From assembly GCA_034670025.1 (NCBI GenBank), contig JAXMOE010000001.1, forward strand, positions 496,001 to 560,000: a stretch of DNA of 64,000 nt, written 5' to 3'. The translations under genes were made by a program, and so were the position numbers. The stretch is from PGYR01 sp034670025. Lineage in GTDB: Bacteria; Bacteroidota; Ignavibacteria; Kapaibacteriales; UBA2268. Shown here piece after piece: positions 44,243 to 53,913 of this stretch. Position 1 is the first letter of the stretch; each line of letters opens with the position of its first letter. The notes beneath the pieces are model-generated. The model was not told the origin of the DNA, searched no databases, and saw nothing but the letters and a program-made list of their open reading frames with translations.

Positions 44243-45758
44243 CTACTACTGATTCTACTGCATCTAACATTTCATTGGAACGAACTAAATCAGTCATCGC
44301 ATTATGATCGTCAAACAAAGGTCTGTCAAAATCTAAAAACTCAACATATTTTCTTATGGTTTCGTGTGCTTTTTGTACACCTTTACCAAAATTGAAATCT
44401 CTGAAGTCTAACGCTTGTGCAGCACCAAATAGTTCAATACCAACTATACTTTGTGCGTTTTCAATTATTTGTTTGTTTTTCAATGCAGTGTTCATTCCCA
44501 TAGACACAAAATCTTCTTGGTCAGCTGCTGCTGGTATAGATTGAATAGAAGCAGGAGCAGATAATATACGTTGCTCAACAATTAGTGAGTCAGCTGTGTA
44601 TTGGCTTAGCATAAGACCACTATAAAGTCCTGCTTTATCAGTTAAAAAGCTTGGCAAACCTTGACTTAGTGCAGGATTCAATAATCTATTAAGTCTTCTT
44701 TCCGAGAGTACAGACACCATAGTAATTGCTGCACCTGCCGAATCCATAGGCAAAGAGACTGGTGAACCTTGGAAATTAGCTCCTGATAAAACTTCATCAT
44801 CTTCGGGGAAGAAAATAGGATTGTCACCAACGCCATTTAGCTCTATTTCAACTTGTTCTTGTGCCCATCTGATACCATCTCTTGCTGTTCCTATTACTTG
44901 TGGGGAAGAACGCATAGAGTAAGCATCTTGAACTTTTGTTTTTATTTTACCGGTAATTAAATCAGATCCTTCAACACATTTACGTATAGATATGGCACTT
45001 TTTACTGCTCCTTGAAAACCTCTGACTTGATGTAGTTTTTTGCTGTAAGGTTTCATGTTAGCCATTAGGGCTTCAAGTGACATTGCAGCTGCAATTTCTG
45101 CATGCTTGATGAATTTCTTAAAGTCATATAATTGAATAGCACTCATAGCTGTTAATAGATTTGAGCCATTAATAAATGCTAAGCCATCTCTTGCTTTAAG
45201 CCCTGGTACTTCAATTCCAGTTTTGTCAAAAGCTTCTTTTCCACTAAGTAATTCTCCTTTGTAAAATGCTTTTCCTTCACCCATCATTAGCAATGCAGCT
45301 TGAGACATAGGAGCTAAATCGCCACTAGCACCTACTGAACCTTTTTGGCAAACAAAAGGAGTGACCCCTTTATTTAACATCTCAACAATTGTTTCAGTAA
45401 TTATTAATCTACATCCACTTCTACCATTGGCGTGAACGTTTATTCTACCTGCTAAGGCACCACGAACGTATTCAATTGGGGCTGGGTCACCGATACCTGC
45501 GGAATGATTATAAATAAGATTTTTCTGAAATAGCTCTAATTGATCATCATTTAATACAATTTCAGAAAATTCACCTATGCCAGTGTTTACACCGTACATA
45601 ATCTGATTTTCACTGATTTTATTCTCTAAAAATTGACGGCATTTTTTTATTTTTTGAATTGATTCATCTGCTAATTTCACTTTTGCATTGTTTCTAGCAA
45701 TGTCAACTACCTTATCAATTGTTAAGCTATTACCATTTATTTCAATTACTTTTGACAT
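44223..45758 (-). CDS. Histidine ammonia-lyase family protein (HAL/PAL/TAL)
   Basis: 511 residues. The catalytic MIO prosthetic group forms from A144-S145-G146 in GSVGASGDLAP; YGVNTGIGEF (about 55-64) holds the catalytic tyrosine. The selectivity pair, Ser-His in ordinary histidine ammonia-lyases, is Asn84-His85 here (NLIYNHSAG), so histidine is likely but not certain. No hutU, hutI or hutG lies in the window. The product could also be an aminomutase. It follows the amidase gene by 17 bases on the same strand and precedes the UDG gene, overlapping it. Confidence 0.85.
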   Translation of the reverse strand: MSKVIEINGNSLTIDKVVDIARNNAKVKLADESIQKIKKCRQFLENKISENQIMYGVNTGIGEFSEIVLNDDQLELFQKNLIYNHSAGIGDPAPIEYVRGALAGRINVHANGRSGCRLIITETIVEMLNKGVTPFVCQKGSVGASGDLAPMSQAALLMMGEGKAFYKGELLSGKEAFDKTGIEVPGLKARDGLAFINGSNLLTAMSAIQLYDFKKFIKHAEIAAAMSLEALMANMKPYSKKLHQVRGFQGAVKSAISIRKCVEGSDLITGKIKTKVQDAYSMRSSPQVIGTARDGIRWAQEQVEIELNGVGDNPIFFPEDDEVLSGANFQGSPVSLPMDSAGAAITMVSVLSERRLNRLLNPALSQGLPSFLTDKAGLYSGLMLSQYTADSLIVEQRILSAPASIQSIPAAADQEDFVSMGMNTALKNKQIIENAQSIVGIELFGAAQALDFRDFNFGKGVQKAHETIRKYVEFLDFDRPLFDDHNAMTDLVRSNEMLDAVESVVGDLDFE

Positions 45759-45775
45759 ATTAGTACCTACTAAAT

Positions 45776-46960
45776 TTAATTTGCTAATTTTAAAAAACCA
45801 TCAGTGAGCCAGTTGGCTATTGCTTGTCTATTGTTTTTTTCGACTATTCTAAGCTGGTCTCTTGTGTTTTGAATATTGCCCAATTCTATATAGACTGTAG
45901 TCGGTATAGTTTTTCTAAGCATATAGAGTCCTCGAGCCGATACCGAACCATTATACCCACGACCAGGCTGAACTATTTCATATTTCTCTTCTATAGTTTC
46001 TAACAGAGTTTCAGCTATTAACTTTCCCCTGGCTGAATTTTGGTTGTGGTAGAAGAAAATATCAATTCTTCTCTTTTTATTTTCTCTACTATCTACATGT
46101 ATAGGAACTACTATATGTTCTATTGCATTTTTATTTTTATAATATTCTTCGTTTATGATGTCCACACGTTTTTTTAAGCGTTCTAACTGATTACGAGGAA
46201 TGGGTTGATTTCCTAAATAAACTTCATCATAGCTGTTATTAAGATAATAATCATCTCTTATCCCATCATCAGGGTCTTGAACTATAATCTCAACTTTTGC
46301 TCCGTGCTGCATAAGATTTTTAGCTAACCTAAGCACGACATCATAAGCGTATTCATCTTCATGTAATACATTATCATATCTTTTCCCAATTGCCCCTGGG
46401 TCTGGACCACCATGGCCTGTAACCAAATAATAGACTCTATTCTTAAGCTTGTGACTTATTTCCACTACATCTTCATGATGCTTACCGAATAGTTCAAATT
46501 TATATTTTCTTAGCTCTTGCTTGTTTTCTTTTTGACTAATTGCTTCATTCGATTTACCATATCTAAATTTTACAATCGGTACCCAAAGCTCCTTGTCAAT
46601 TCTAAAGTTTTCGTCTTTAATTCCTTTAGAAAATAGATAATCATTATAGTACTGTATAGTCAAAGCATAGTCGTAATCATTATTGCCGATAGTTGATCTT
46701 ATAGAAGTGCTATTATACTTGTAAATTTTGATTGGTAAATTATACTTAACACCTAAGAAAAGAGAATTTCCTTTACCAATATTACCTTCATTTAAAGAAG
46801 TAAATTGATTAATAGAGCTGTTATTATAATCAAGATTATATCTAATAAATAAAGTTTTCATGCCATCGCCGTCTTTTGGAAGTACTTCCAGATAATCCGA
46901 TGCAAAAGAAAAATTTACAAACACAAATATGAGAATTAAAAACCTGATAATATTTTTCAT
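45776..46960 (-). CDS. N-acetylmuramoyl-L-alanine amidase, Amidase_3-type domain
   Basis: 394 residues. A signal peptide covers 1 to about 20 (FLILIFVFVNFSFAS), followed by an N-terminal region of about 160 residues with beta-like features. A zinc amidase domain then starts at YYLVTGHGGPDPGAIG (about 182-197), with HEDEY providing the glutamate, VVPIHVDSR the second histidine, and VYIELGNIQNT near 361-371 the catalytic glutamate. It cleaves the bond between MurNAc and L-alanine in peptidoglycan. The long N-terminal part, outside AmiC-type families, may bind a partner or the wall. It is the first gene of a reverse-strand run with hutH and UDG. Confidence 0.85.
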   Translation of the reverse strand: MKNIIRFLILIFVFVNFSFASDYLEVLPKDGDGMKTLFIRYNLDYNNSSINQFTSLNEGNIGKGNSLFLGVKYNLPIKIYKYNSTSIRSTIGNNDYDYALTIQYYNDYLFSKGIKDENFRIDKELWVPIVKFRYGKSNEAISQKENKQELRKYKFELFGKHHEDVVEISHKLKNRVYYLVTGHGGPDPGAIGKRYDNVLHEDEYAYDVVLRLAKNLMQHGAKVEIIVQDPDDGIRDDYYLNNSYDEVYLGNQPIPRNQLERLKKRVDIINEEYYKNKNAIEHIVVPIHVDSRENKKRRIDIFFYHNQNSARGKLIAETLLETIEEKYEIVQPGRGYNGSVSARGLYMLRKTIPTTVYIELGNIQNTRDQLRIVEKNNRQAIANWLTDGFLKLAN

Positions 46961-47095
46961 TTTAATAAAAAAATTTCTACTAAGTTAAAAAATCATAGAA
47001 CCATCAGAACAAAAATTTGACTTAAAATTAGAATTGTTGAAAATTATTCATTTCTTAACTTTTAAACTCAATTACAAGAAGAACGATAATTTTAC

Positions 47096-47103
47096 TAAAT
47101 TTG
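47096..47103 (+). promoter_or_regulatory. Possible -7 element (TAAATTTG) upstream of glyS
   Basis: The octamer matches TAnnTTTG, the Bacteroidetes-type -7 sequence, and lies 35 bases before the glycyl-tRNA synthetase ATG in the 177-base divergent gap. The partner TTG near -33 is not apparent. The same octamer occurs upstream of gyrA; chance is a real alternative in A+T-rich DNA. Confidence 0.22.
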
Positions 47104-47137
47104 TTATTCACTCAAATAAAGAAAAATAAAAATAGCA

Positions 47138-48544
47138 ATGGATTTACTAGATAAAATAATATCACTTTCTAAAAGAAAAGGTTTTGTATTTCAATCATCT
47201 GAAATATATGGAGGTCTCAATGGTTGTTGGGATTTTGGTCCTTTAGGAGTTGAACTATTAAAAAATATAAAAGATTCGTGGTGGAAAGCCATGACTTACA
47301 GAAATGATATAGAAGGGGTAGATGCTGCTATATTGATGCACCCGAGGACATGGGATGCTTCAGGGCACACCGTACAGTTTTCTGACCCAATGATTGATAA
47401 CAAAACAACTAAGAAAAGATATAGAGCTGATAACCTAATTGAAGAAGAAGTCTTCAGATTAAGAAAAAAAGGGAAAAATGAAAAAGCTGATATCTTGGAA
47501 GGTAAATTAGAAGCAGCAAAGAGTAATGAAGATTATTATGATATTATAATTGAGGCAGGTATTCACGATAGTGGAAGTAAAGAATGGACAGATGTAAAGA
47601 ATTTTAATCTTATGTTCAAAACATTTGTTGGACCAGTAGAAGACTCTTCAAACACTGTTTATTTAAGACCTGAATCTGCTCAAGGTATTTTTGTAAACTT
47701 CAAAAACGTGATGGAATCTGGAAGACAAAAAGTTCCTTTTGGAATTGCGCAAATAGGAAAAGCCTTTAGAAATGAGATTAATACTAAAAATTTCTTATTT
47801 AGAACCAGAGAGTTTGAACAAATGGAGATGCAGTATTTTGTTAAGCCAGGAGAAGAAAAAGAATACTTTGAATATTGGAAAGAAAAAAGATGGAATTGGT
47901 ATTTAGAACTTGGGATGAAAGAAGAAAAATTAAGGTGGCACAAACACGAAAAACTGGCTCACTATGCTAACTTTGCTTCTGATATAGAATATGAATTTCC
48001 TTTTGGATTCGGTGAGATAGAAGGTGTTCACTCAAGAACTGACTTTGATTTGAAGCAGCATCAGGAATTTTCAGGTAAAAAAATGGAATATGTTGACACA
48101 GTGAACAAAGATAGATTTGTACCTTACGTTATTGAAACATCGGGTGGGGTAACTCGTTCACTAATGGCATTCTTATGCAATGCTTATGAAGAAGAGGAAA
48201 TAACTGAAAATGATAAAACTGATACAAGAACAGTCCTTAGATTTCATAAAGATTTGGCACCGATAAAAGTTGCCGTATTCCCATTAGTTAAGAAAGATGG
48301 AATGCCTGAATTAGCAACCGAGATATTTGAAGAAATTCAAAAAGAATTCAAAGCTCAATATGACGAAGCAGGCGCAATAGGAAGAAGATATAGAAGACAA
48401 GATGAGATTGGTACACCTTATTGTGTAACTATAGATGGACAGTCATTGGAAGATGGGACTGTAACAGTAAGAGATAGAGACTCAATGGAGCAAATACGTA
48501 TCGGAAAAGATGAATTATTAAACTACTTCAAACAGAATTTATAA
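47138..48544 (+). CDS. glyS: Glycyl-tRNA synthetase, single-chain alpha2 type
   Basis: Class II synthetase charging tRNA-Gly. 468 residues, the homodimeric bacterial/archaeal form, unlike the alpha2beta2 enzyme of E. coli. Motifs: KRKGFVFQSSEIYGGLNGCWDFGPLG (about 12-37), motif 2 FRNEINTKNFLFRTREFEQMEMQYF (near 210-234), VIETSGGVTRSLMAFLCNAY (motif 3, near 331-350), and an anticodon-binding C-terminal domain with GRRYRRQDEIGTPYCVTID. The gene is headed by a divergent gap and followed, after one base, by the S41 protease gene whose start is TTG. Confidence 0.95.
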   Translation: MDLLDKIISLSKRKGFVFQSSEIYGGLNGCWDFGPLGVELLKNIKDSWWKAMTYRNDIEGVDAAILMHPRTWDASGHTVQFSDPMIDNKTTKKRYRADNLIEEEVFRLRKKGKNEKADILEGKLEAAKSNEDYYDIIIEAGIHDSGSKEWTDVKNFNLMFKTFVGPVEDSSNTVYLRPESAQGIFVNFKNVMESGRQKVPFGIAQIGKAFRNEINTKNFLFRTREFEQMEMQYFVKPGEEKEYFEYWKEKRWNWYLELGMKEEKLRWHKHEKLAHYANFASDIEYEFPFGFGEIEGVHSRTDFDLKQHQEFSGKKMEYVDTVNKDRFVPYVIETSGGVTRSLMAFLCNAYEEEEITENDKTDTRTVLRFHKDLAPIKVAVFPLVKKDGMPELATEIFEEIQKEFKAQYDEAGAIGRRYRRQDEIGTPYCVTIDGQSLEDGTVTVRDRDSMEQIRIGKDELLNYFKQNL

Positions 48545-48545
48545 T

Positions 48546-50171
48546 TTGAATAAAATCATATTAATATTTTTCTTACTTCAATTTGTTGCACTTTCGGCAA
48601 CAAATGATGAAGCTTACTATAATATCTATAGTAATCTGAACAAGTTTGGAAAGGTATATGAAAGAATTAATAATGATTATGTAGGGGAAGTTGACCCAAA
48701 TATACTTGTAAAAGAATCAATCATAGGTATGTTGTCAGCTTTAGACCCATACACGAGATACGAAGAAATTACGAAGTCTAATCGAGCTAACTATTTATCG
48801 ACCGGATATTATATAGGATATGGATTCTATTTAGATAAAATGGATGATGGTAATAGAATAGTTAAACTTATTAATAATTCTCCTGCAGAAAAAGCTGGTA
48901 TGAGGGTTGGAGACTTACTTTTAACTATAGATAGTGTTAATGTTCAAAACATGGATCAAGAATCACTTAGTATGATTATTGATAAAGACAAAGGTTCTGA
49001 ATCTGAATTTAGATTCTTCAGGCATGGAGTAAAAGACACTTTCAATGTTTCTATTAAAACTGCAGAAATACCAGTAAATGACATCCCTTTTTTTAGACTA
49101 ATAGATGATACAACTGCTTATGTAAAATTAGATCAATTTTCATTCAAAGCCGATTATGCTTTCAGAAAAGCCCTGCGTGATATGGAATACGAATCAAAGT
49201 TTGAAAGATTAATAATTGATTTAAGGGACAATCCTGGTGGAGTAATGCAAGCAGCTCTAAGAATATTGGAATTGTTTGTAGAAGAAAACACATTGCTTTT
49301 AACTACTCGCGGAAAATCAAATTCTGATATTGATGAATATTTCTCAAAATCAAAACCATTGTACCCAGATTTAAAAATTGCTGTTTTGATAAATGGGGGT
49401 AGTGCTTCTGCAAGTGAAATTATTGCTGGTGCACTCCAAGATACAGATAGGGGAGTTGTTATAGGAAAAAAATCTTTTGGCAAAGGTTTGGTACAACATA
49501 GTATTAATTTGGATGAAGAATCTAAAATAAATATAACGGTTGCAAAATATTATACACCATCTGGTAGAAGTATTCAGAAATTGGATTATAATATCTCAGA
49601 CAATAAATATGACATTGATATAGAAAGAGTTGCCGATTTTAAGACAATCAATGGTCGTAATGTTAATACCCATGATGGTATAAACCCTGATGTAACAGTA
49701 AGTGACAAAGACTACAGTGATATTGTAAATAATTTGATAAAGAGTGATTACATATTTAACTTTGCGGTTGAGTATGCTTCCAATTATGACAAATCATCTG
49801 AAAGTTATACTTTTCGAGAAGACAGTTTCGAGGATTTTCTTTCGTATTTAGATTCAAACAAAAGACTTTATAATTTAGAGCCATTAAATTTGATTTCTAG
49901 ATTAGAAAAAAAGAAAAATGAAAAAATCCAGTCAGATATAACAAAAGAGAATATTCTACTTTTGGAAAACTCCCTGAAAAATGATTTGAGGGAGACTCTG
50001 GTTGAGAATAAAGAAGAAATAATTAGCTTAATAAATGATATAATTGTTTACATCTTGAAAGGAAGGGAAAACTCATTCTTTAAAGATATAAACGATGATA
50101 AATATATAATTAAAGCTACTGAAACATTGAACAAAAATTATAATAATATTCTTAAGTTATCTAATAAATAA
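48546..50171 (+). CDS. S41 family C-terminal processing protease (CtpA/Prc-like)
   Basis: 541 residues; TTG start directly after glyS with a signal peptide (about 1-17). Layout: N-terminal helical region, PDZ domain (about 90-165, with GYGFYLDKMDDGNRIVKLI and AEKAGMRVGDLL), then the S41 core. The catalytic pair is Ser288 in GGSASASE and Lys313 in SFGKGLVQ, 25 residues apart as in E. coli Prc. The C-terminal tail of roughly 150 residues is charged and helical. It degrades or trims exported proteins in the periplasm. No terminator is visible before the sigma factor. Confidence 0.93.
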   Translation: MNKIILIFFLLQFVALSATNDEAYYNIYSNLNKFGKVYERINNDYVGEVDPNILVKESIIGMLSALDPYTRYEEITKSNRANYLSTGYYIGYGFYLDKMDDGNRIVKLINNSPAEKAGMRVGDLLLTIDSVNVQNMDQESLSMIIDKDKGSESEFRFFRHGVKDTFNVSIKTAEIPVNDIPFFRLIDDTTAYVKLDQFSFKADYAFRKALRDMEYESKFERLIIDLRDNPGGVMQAALRILELFVEENTLLLTTRGKSNSDIDEYFSKSKPLYPDLKIAVLINGGSASASEIIAGALQDTDRGVVIGKKSFGKGLVQHSINLDEESKINITVAKYYTPSGRSIQKLDYNISDNKYDIDIERVADFKTINGRNVNTHDGINPDVTVSDKDYSDIVNNLIKSDYIFNFAVEYASNYDKSSESYTFREDSFEDFLSYLDSNKRLYNLEPLNLISRLEKKKNEKIQSDITKENILLLENSLKNDLRETLVENKEEIISLINDIIVYILKGRENSFFKDINDDKYIIKATETLNKNYNNILKLSNK

Positions 50172-50248
50172 ATATTTCAAATATTATATTTAATTTAACG
50201 TGAAAGAACAATAGAAAAACAAAATTTACTTACTTATATGTATAGAAT

Positions 50249-51112
50249 ATGAGAATAACCAAACAATATACCAATCGTGAATCCCAGTCTTTAGACAAAT
50301 ACCTCCAAGAAATAGGGAAGGTAGATTTGATAACTGCTGAAGAGGAAATAGACTTAGCCCAAAAAATAAAAAAGGGTGGCCCAGCAAGTATGAGGGCTTT
50401 AGAAAAAATGGTAAAAGCAAATCTTAGATTTGTTGTATCCGTTGCTAAGCAGTATCAAAATCAAGGACTCTCTTTGGGGGATTTGATTAATGAGGGTAAC
50501 TTAGGTCTTATCAAAGCTGCCAAAAGATTTGATGAAACGAGAGGTTTTAAGTTTATCTCTTATGCTGTTTGGTGGATTAGACAATCGATACTTCAAGCAT
50601 TAGCTGAGCAATCAAGAATTGTAAGGTTACCACTTAATCGAGTTGGTGCTCTAAACAAAATTGGTAAGAAGTTCTCTGAATTAGAACAAGAATTTGAAAG
50701 AGAACCTACGGCTACTGAATTAGCTGACGAGTTAGAAATGAGTATTTCTGAAATAACGGAAACAATAAAAATTTCAGGAAGACACCTTTCAGTTGATGCT
50801 CCTTTTGTACAAGGTGAAGATAATAGTTTGTTGGATGTATTACCAAATGAACAACAACCACCGCCAGATACTGATTTGATGCAAGAGTCGTTGAGAACTG
50901 AGGTAAAACAAGTACTTACTACTCTTTCAGAAAGAGAGGCAGAAGTAATCAAGTTATACTTTGGTATAGATGGTAATAGTTTGACATTAGAGGAAATAGG
51001 GGAGAAGTTTAACTTAACTCGTGAAAGAGTTAGACAAATAAAAGAAAAAGCGATTAGAAGGTTGAGACATCAATCTAGATCCAAATCACTTAGAACATTT
51101 TTAGGACAATAA
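50249..51112 (+). CDS. rpoD: Primary RNA polymerase sigma factor, RpoD/SigA type, short form
   Basis: 287 residues. Region 1.2 starts SLDKYLQEIGKVDLITAEEE; region 2 (RFVVSVAKQYQNQGLSLGDLINEGNLGLIKAAKRFD, then GFKFISYAVWWIRQSI) matches group 1 factors; regions 3 and 4 (EEIGEKFNLTRERVRQIKEKAIRRLR) complete it. The acidic region 1.1 is absent, as in the principal sigma of Bacteroidetes and Chlorobi. 77 bases separate it from the S41 gene and 17 from lipA. Confidence 0.95.
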   Translation: MRITKQYTNRESQSLDKYLQEIGKVDLITAEEEIDLAQKIKKGGPASMRALEKMVKANLRFVVSVAKQYQNQGLSLGDLINEGNLGLIKAAKRFDETRGFKFISYAVWWIRQSILQALAEQSRIVRLPLNRVGALNKIGKKFSELEQEFEREPTATELADELEMSISEITETIKISGRHLSVDAPFVQGEDNSLLDVLPNEQQPPPDTDLMQESLRTEVKQVLTTLSEREAEVIKLYFGIDGNSLTLEEIGEKFNLTRERVRQIKEKAIRRLRHQSRSKSLRTFLGQ

Positions 51113-51129
51113 AATAGCAAGGCAAATAG

Positions 51130-52074
51130 ATGCAGCAAATTGATATTCCAGTACTTAAAAAACCAAAATTAGAATCAAAAGTTAAATTACCAACTTTTAA
51201 GAAAAATAATAGAAATAACCCTGAGCTGAAAACTACAAGAGGAAAAAGACCTGAGTGGTTGAAAGTAAAGGCACCTGGTGGAGATAGTTTTGCCAACATA
51301 AAAAAAATGATGAGATCGAAGTCTCTACACACTGTTTGTGAAGAAGCTAGATGTCCAAACATTGGAGAATGTTGGGGTTCTGGTACTGCCACTTTTATGA
51401 TATTAGGTGATACTTGTACAAGAGCTTGTAGTTTTTGTGCAATTAAAACTGGAAGACCAGGAACACTTAATTGGCAAGAACCTAATGACGTTGCACGTTC
51501 TGTGAAAGAAATGGAGCTAAAGCACGCGGTTGTTACTTCTGTTAATAGAGATGAGTTAAAAGATCAAGGATCTACACTTTGGGCTAAAACAATTGAGAAA
51601 ATCAGAGAAGTTAATCCAAACACTACTATTGAAGTTTTAATTCCTGATTTTAAAGGTGATTTTGAATGTCTGAAAAGAGTTACAGATGCAAAACCCAATG
51701 TACTAAATCATAATATTGAAACTGTACCAAGACTATACAGAACAGTTAGGCCTCAAGCACGTTACCAAAGATCACTCGACGTACTTTGGGAAGCAAAGCA
51801 AAACGGAATGAGAACTAAGACTGGTATTATGGTTGGTATTGGCGAAACTGATGAAGAAATTTATGAGTTAATGAAAGATTTGGTTAAGATTGAAGTAAAT
51901 GTATTCACAATTGGTCAATATCTTCAACCTTCAGTTAAGCATTCGCCTGTTGATAGATTTGTTCACCCAGATACATTCAAAGAGTACAAAAGAATAGGGG
52001 AAGAAATGGGGATAGAATATGTAGAGTCTGGACCATTAGTTCGTTCTTCTTATCACGCTGAGAGACATGTCTAG
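51130..52074 (+). CDS. lipA: Lipoyl synthase
   Basis: Radical SAM enzyme inserting two sulfurs at C6 and C8 of octanoyl groups on lipoyl domains. The auxiliary cluster cysteines are C70, C75 and C81 (CEEARCPNIGEC), and the radical-SAM cluster cysteines are C96, C100 and C103 (CTRACSFC). The C-terminal RSSY motif with the auxiliary-cluster serine is present (LVRSSYHAE). At 314 residues it is normal. Its stop overlaps the next gene by eight bases. Confidence 0.96.
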   Translation: MQQIDIPVLKKPKLESKVKLPTFKKNNRNNPELKTTRGKRPEWLKVKAPGGDSFANIKKMMRSKSLHTVCEEARCPNIGECWGSGTATFMILGDTCTRACSFCAIKTGRPGTLNWQEPNDVARSVKEMELKHAVVTSVNRDELKDQGSTLWAKTIEKIREVNPNTTIEVLIPDFKGDFECLKRVTDAKPNVLNHNIETVPRLYRTVRPQARYQRSLDVLWEAKQNGMRTKTGIMVGIGETDEEIYELMKDLVKIEVNVFTIGQYLQPSVKHSPVDRFVHPDTFKEYKRIGEEMGIEYVESGPLVRSSYHAERHV

Positions 52075-52852
52075 TGCTTGCAAATTTGAATTTAGATTAT
52101 TAGGTACAGGGACTTCTACAGGAGTCCCTATTTTGTCTTGTACGTGCCCTACTTGTACATCCACCAATCCAAAAGATAAGCGTCTCCGATGTTCTGCATT
52201 AATAACATTTGATAAAAAAAACTATATTATAGATACTGGTCCTGATTTCAGACAACAAATGTTGCTAAATGAAGTAGATGATATAGAAGCCGTTATTTAT
52301 ACTCATCATCATTTTGATCACATTGGCGGATTTGATGATTTGAGAGGATTCAATTTCATTAAGAGGAAAATGATTCCTATCTATTGCAATGAAGAAACTT
52401 ATGAAAACATTCATAATATCTTTAGTTATGCTTTCCACACTGGTTATAATCAATCTTCAGTACCTAAAGTTGAAGTTAATATAATAGATTCAGATAAAAT
52501 TGTTTTTGGGAAGTTAGATTTTAAAGTTCTAAATCTTAAACATGGTAATTTGGATGTGCTTGGTTTTAGAGTTGGGAATATTGCCTATTGCACTGATACT
52601 AACCACATACCAGTTGAAACTTTAGAAAAATTAAAAGATTTAGATTATTTAATTATCGATGGTCTAAGAGATTCGGATAGTAAGTCACACTTCACAATAG
52701 AAGAAGCAGTTGAGCAAGCACAAATAATTGGTGCAAAAGAAACTTATATTACCCATTTGGCGCATCAGATAAAATATGATGAATGGAGTAAAAAACTACC
52801 TGATAACATTTATCTTAGTTATGATGGTTTAACCTTAAACGGAGAATTATAA
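52067..52852 (+). CDS. MBL-fold metallo-hydrolase, PhnP-like
   Basis: 261 residues with HHHFDHIGGFDDL (residues 80-92), the zinc-binding HxHxDH motif, and further ligands near CTDTNHI (about 176-182) and TYITHLAHQ. The N-terminal cluster (C25, C27, C30 and C42) resembles the structural zinc site of E. coli PhnP, a cyclic phosphodiesterase. It belongs to the lipA-linked 'MBL fold' group common in FCB bacteria; its true substrate is unknown. It overlaps lipA by eight bases and precedes the OsmC gene by one base. Confidence 0.88.
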   Translation: MSSACKFEFRLLGTGTSTGVPILSCTCPTCTSTNPKDKRLRCSALITFDKKNYIIDTGPDFRQQMLLNEVDDIEAVIYTHHHFDHIGGFDDLRGFNFIKRKMIPIYCNEETYENIHNIFSYAFHTGYNQSSVPKVEVNIIDSDKIVFGKLDFKVLNLKHGNLDVLGFRVGNIAYCTDTNHIPVETLEKLKDLDYLIIDGLRDSDSKSHFTIEEAVEQAQIIGAKETYITHLAHQIKYDEWSKKLPDNIYLSYDGLTLNGEL

Positions 52853-52853
52853 A

Positions 52854-53264
52854 ATGGTTGAAATTAGTGTTGATTATATGGGTGATTTGTACTGTGAAGT
52901 AGAGCACAAATCTTCTGGGAATAAATTTAAAACAAATGCACCAGTTGATAACAAGGGTAAGGGTGACTTTATATCGCCTACTGATTTAGTAGCTGCATCA
53001 ATAGCTTCTTGTGTTTCAACCATAATGGGTATTAAAGCAAATGAGTTAGGTGTTGATTTGAAAGGAATGAATATTACTGCTAGTAAAATTATGACCAACT
53101 CCCCTTACAGAAGAATTGATAAATTAATATTAAAAATAACTTTCCCAAATAAGCTAAATGACAGAGAGTTTCAAATATTATCAAATGTTGTTAATATTTG
53201 CCCAGTTACTAAAAGTCTATCTAAAGATATAAAATTAGACTACAATTTCGATTTTAAATCCTAA
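52854..53264 (+). CDS. OsmC/Ohr-family peroxiredoxin-like protein
   Basis: 136 residues with two redox cysteines in the family positions: IASCVSTIMGIKA (near residue 49) and VNICPVTKSLS (near 113). Such proteins reduce organic hydroperoxides or bind thiol metabolites. Spacing and the DLVAASIASC pattern fit OsmC rather than Ohr, which is not certain. It ends a lipA-MBL-OsmC run. Confidence 0.88.
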   Translation: MVEISVDYMGDLYCEVEHKSSGNKFKTNAPVDNKGKGDFISPTDLVAASIASCVSTIMGIKANELGVDLKGMNITASKIMTNSPYRRIDKLILKITFPNKLNDREFQILSNVVNICPVTKSLSKDIKLDYNFDFKS

Positions 53265-53339
53265 CATTACTTTAACTCAAGTATATTTTTTATATTTGTT
53301 GTTGAAATAAAAAATAATTCAAATTTTGTGAGATTAATT

Positions 53340-53903
53340 ATGAATGCACACATAGTAAAAAGTACAGATCAATCATTAGAAACTACTCTAGAAATAGCTG
53401 AAAAATTAAGGCAAGAGTTTATTGAAGATTCTGTATTGTTCGTTAGAAGCTGGTACAAAGATACAATAAACATATTTATTCTTACTTACCCTCCAGCAGC
53501 TGAAAGATTAACAGAAGAGCACAAAAAAGATATAAGAAGAAGAATTGCAATACTAAAACGCGATGTGGAAACTGAACTCATTGAGTTACTAATCCGAGAC
53601 AAACATTGGTGGCATTCGGGCAGTATAACTGATATTGAAAGAGACTTTTATGTTACTTGCGATAATCTGTTAGATTATGATTTTAGAGTTATATTTGGGA
53701 AACTTGGTCTAATTTTAGAAGACTATGGATTTATTGGAAAAAACTTCTACGATGGTGACAAAGGATTCTTAGCTCACAAAGATGGCTCAAATAGATACTA
53801 CTTCGAATACTTATATCCTATTTATTGGTCTGATGCAATGAAAAGAACAATAGACAATTATTGGGAAAATTATAAGTTCTACTTAGATACATTAAAAAAA
53901 TAA
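53340..53903 (+). CDS. Unknown cytoplasmic protein
   Basis: 187 residues from the ATG at 53340; a GTG at 53328 would add four. I do not recognise the family. It begins NAHIVKSTDQSLETTLEIAEKL, is rich in charged helices (RRRIAILKRDVETELIELLIR), then has many aromatic residues (WWHSGSIT, YWENYKFYL) with a C-terminal YYFEYLYPIYWSD segment. No signal peptide or membrane helix. It follows the OsmC gene by 75 bases and precedes the symporter by ten. A TAnnTTTG-type octamer (TATATTTG, 53291-53298) lies 41 bases upstream of the ATG and could serve as its promoter. Confidence 0.65.
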   Translation: MNAHIVKSTDQSLETTLEIAEKLRQEFIEDSVLFVRSWYKDTINIFILTYPPAAERLTEEHKKDIRRRIAILKRDVETELIELLIRDKHWWHSGSITDIERDFYVTCDNLLDYDFRVIFGKLGLILEDYGFIGKNFYDGDKGFLAHKDGSNRYYFEYLYPIYWSDAMKRTIDNYWENYKFYLDTLKK

Positions 53904-53913
53904 AGATTCTATT

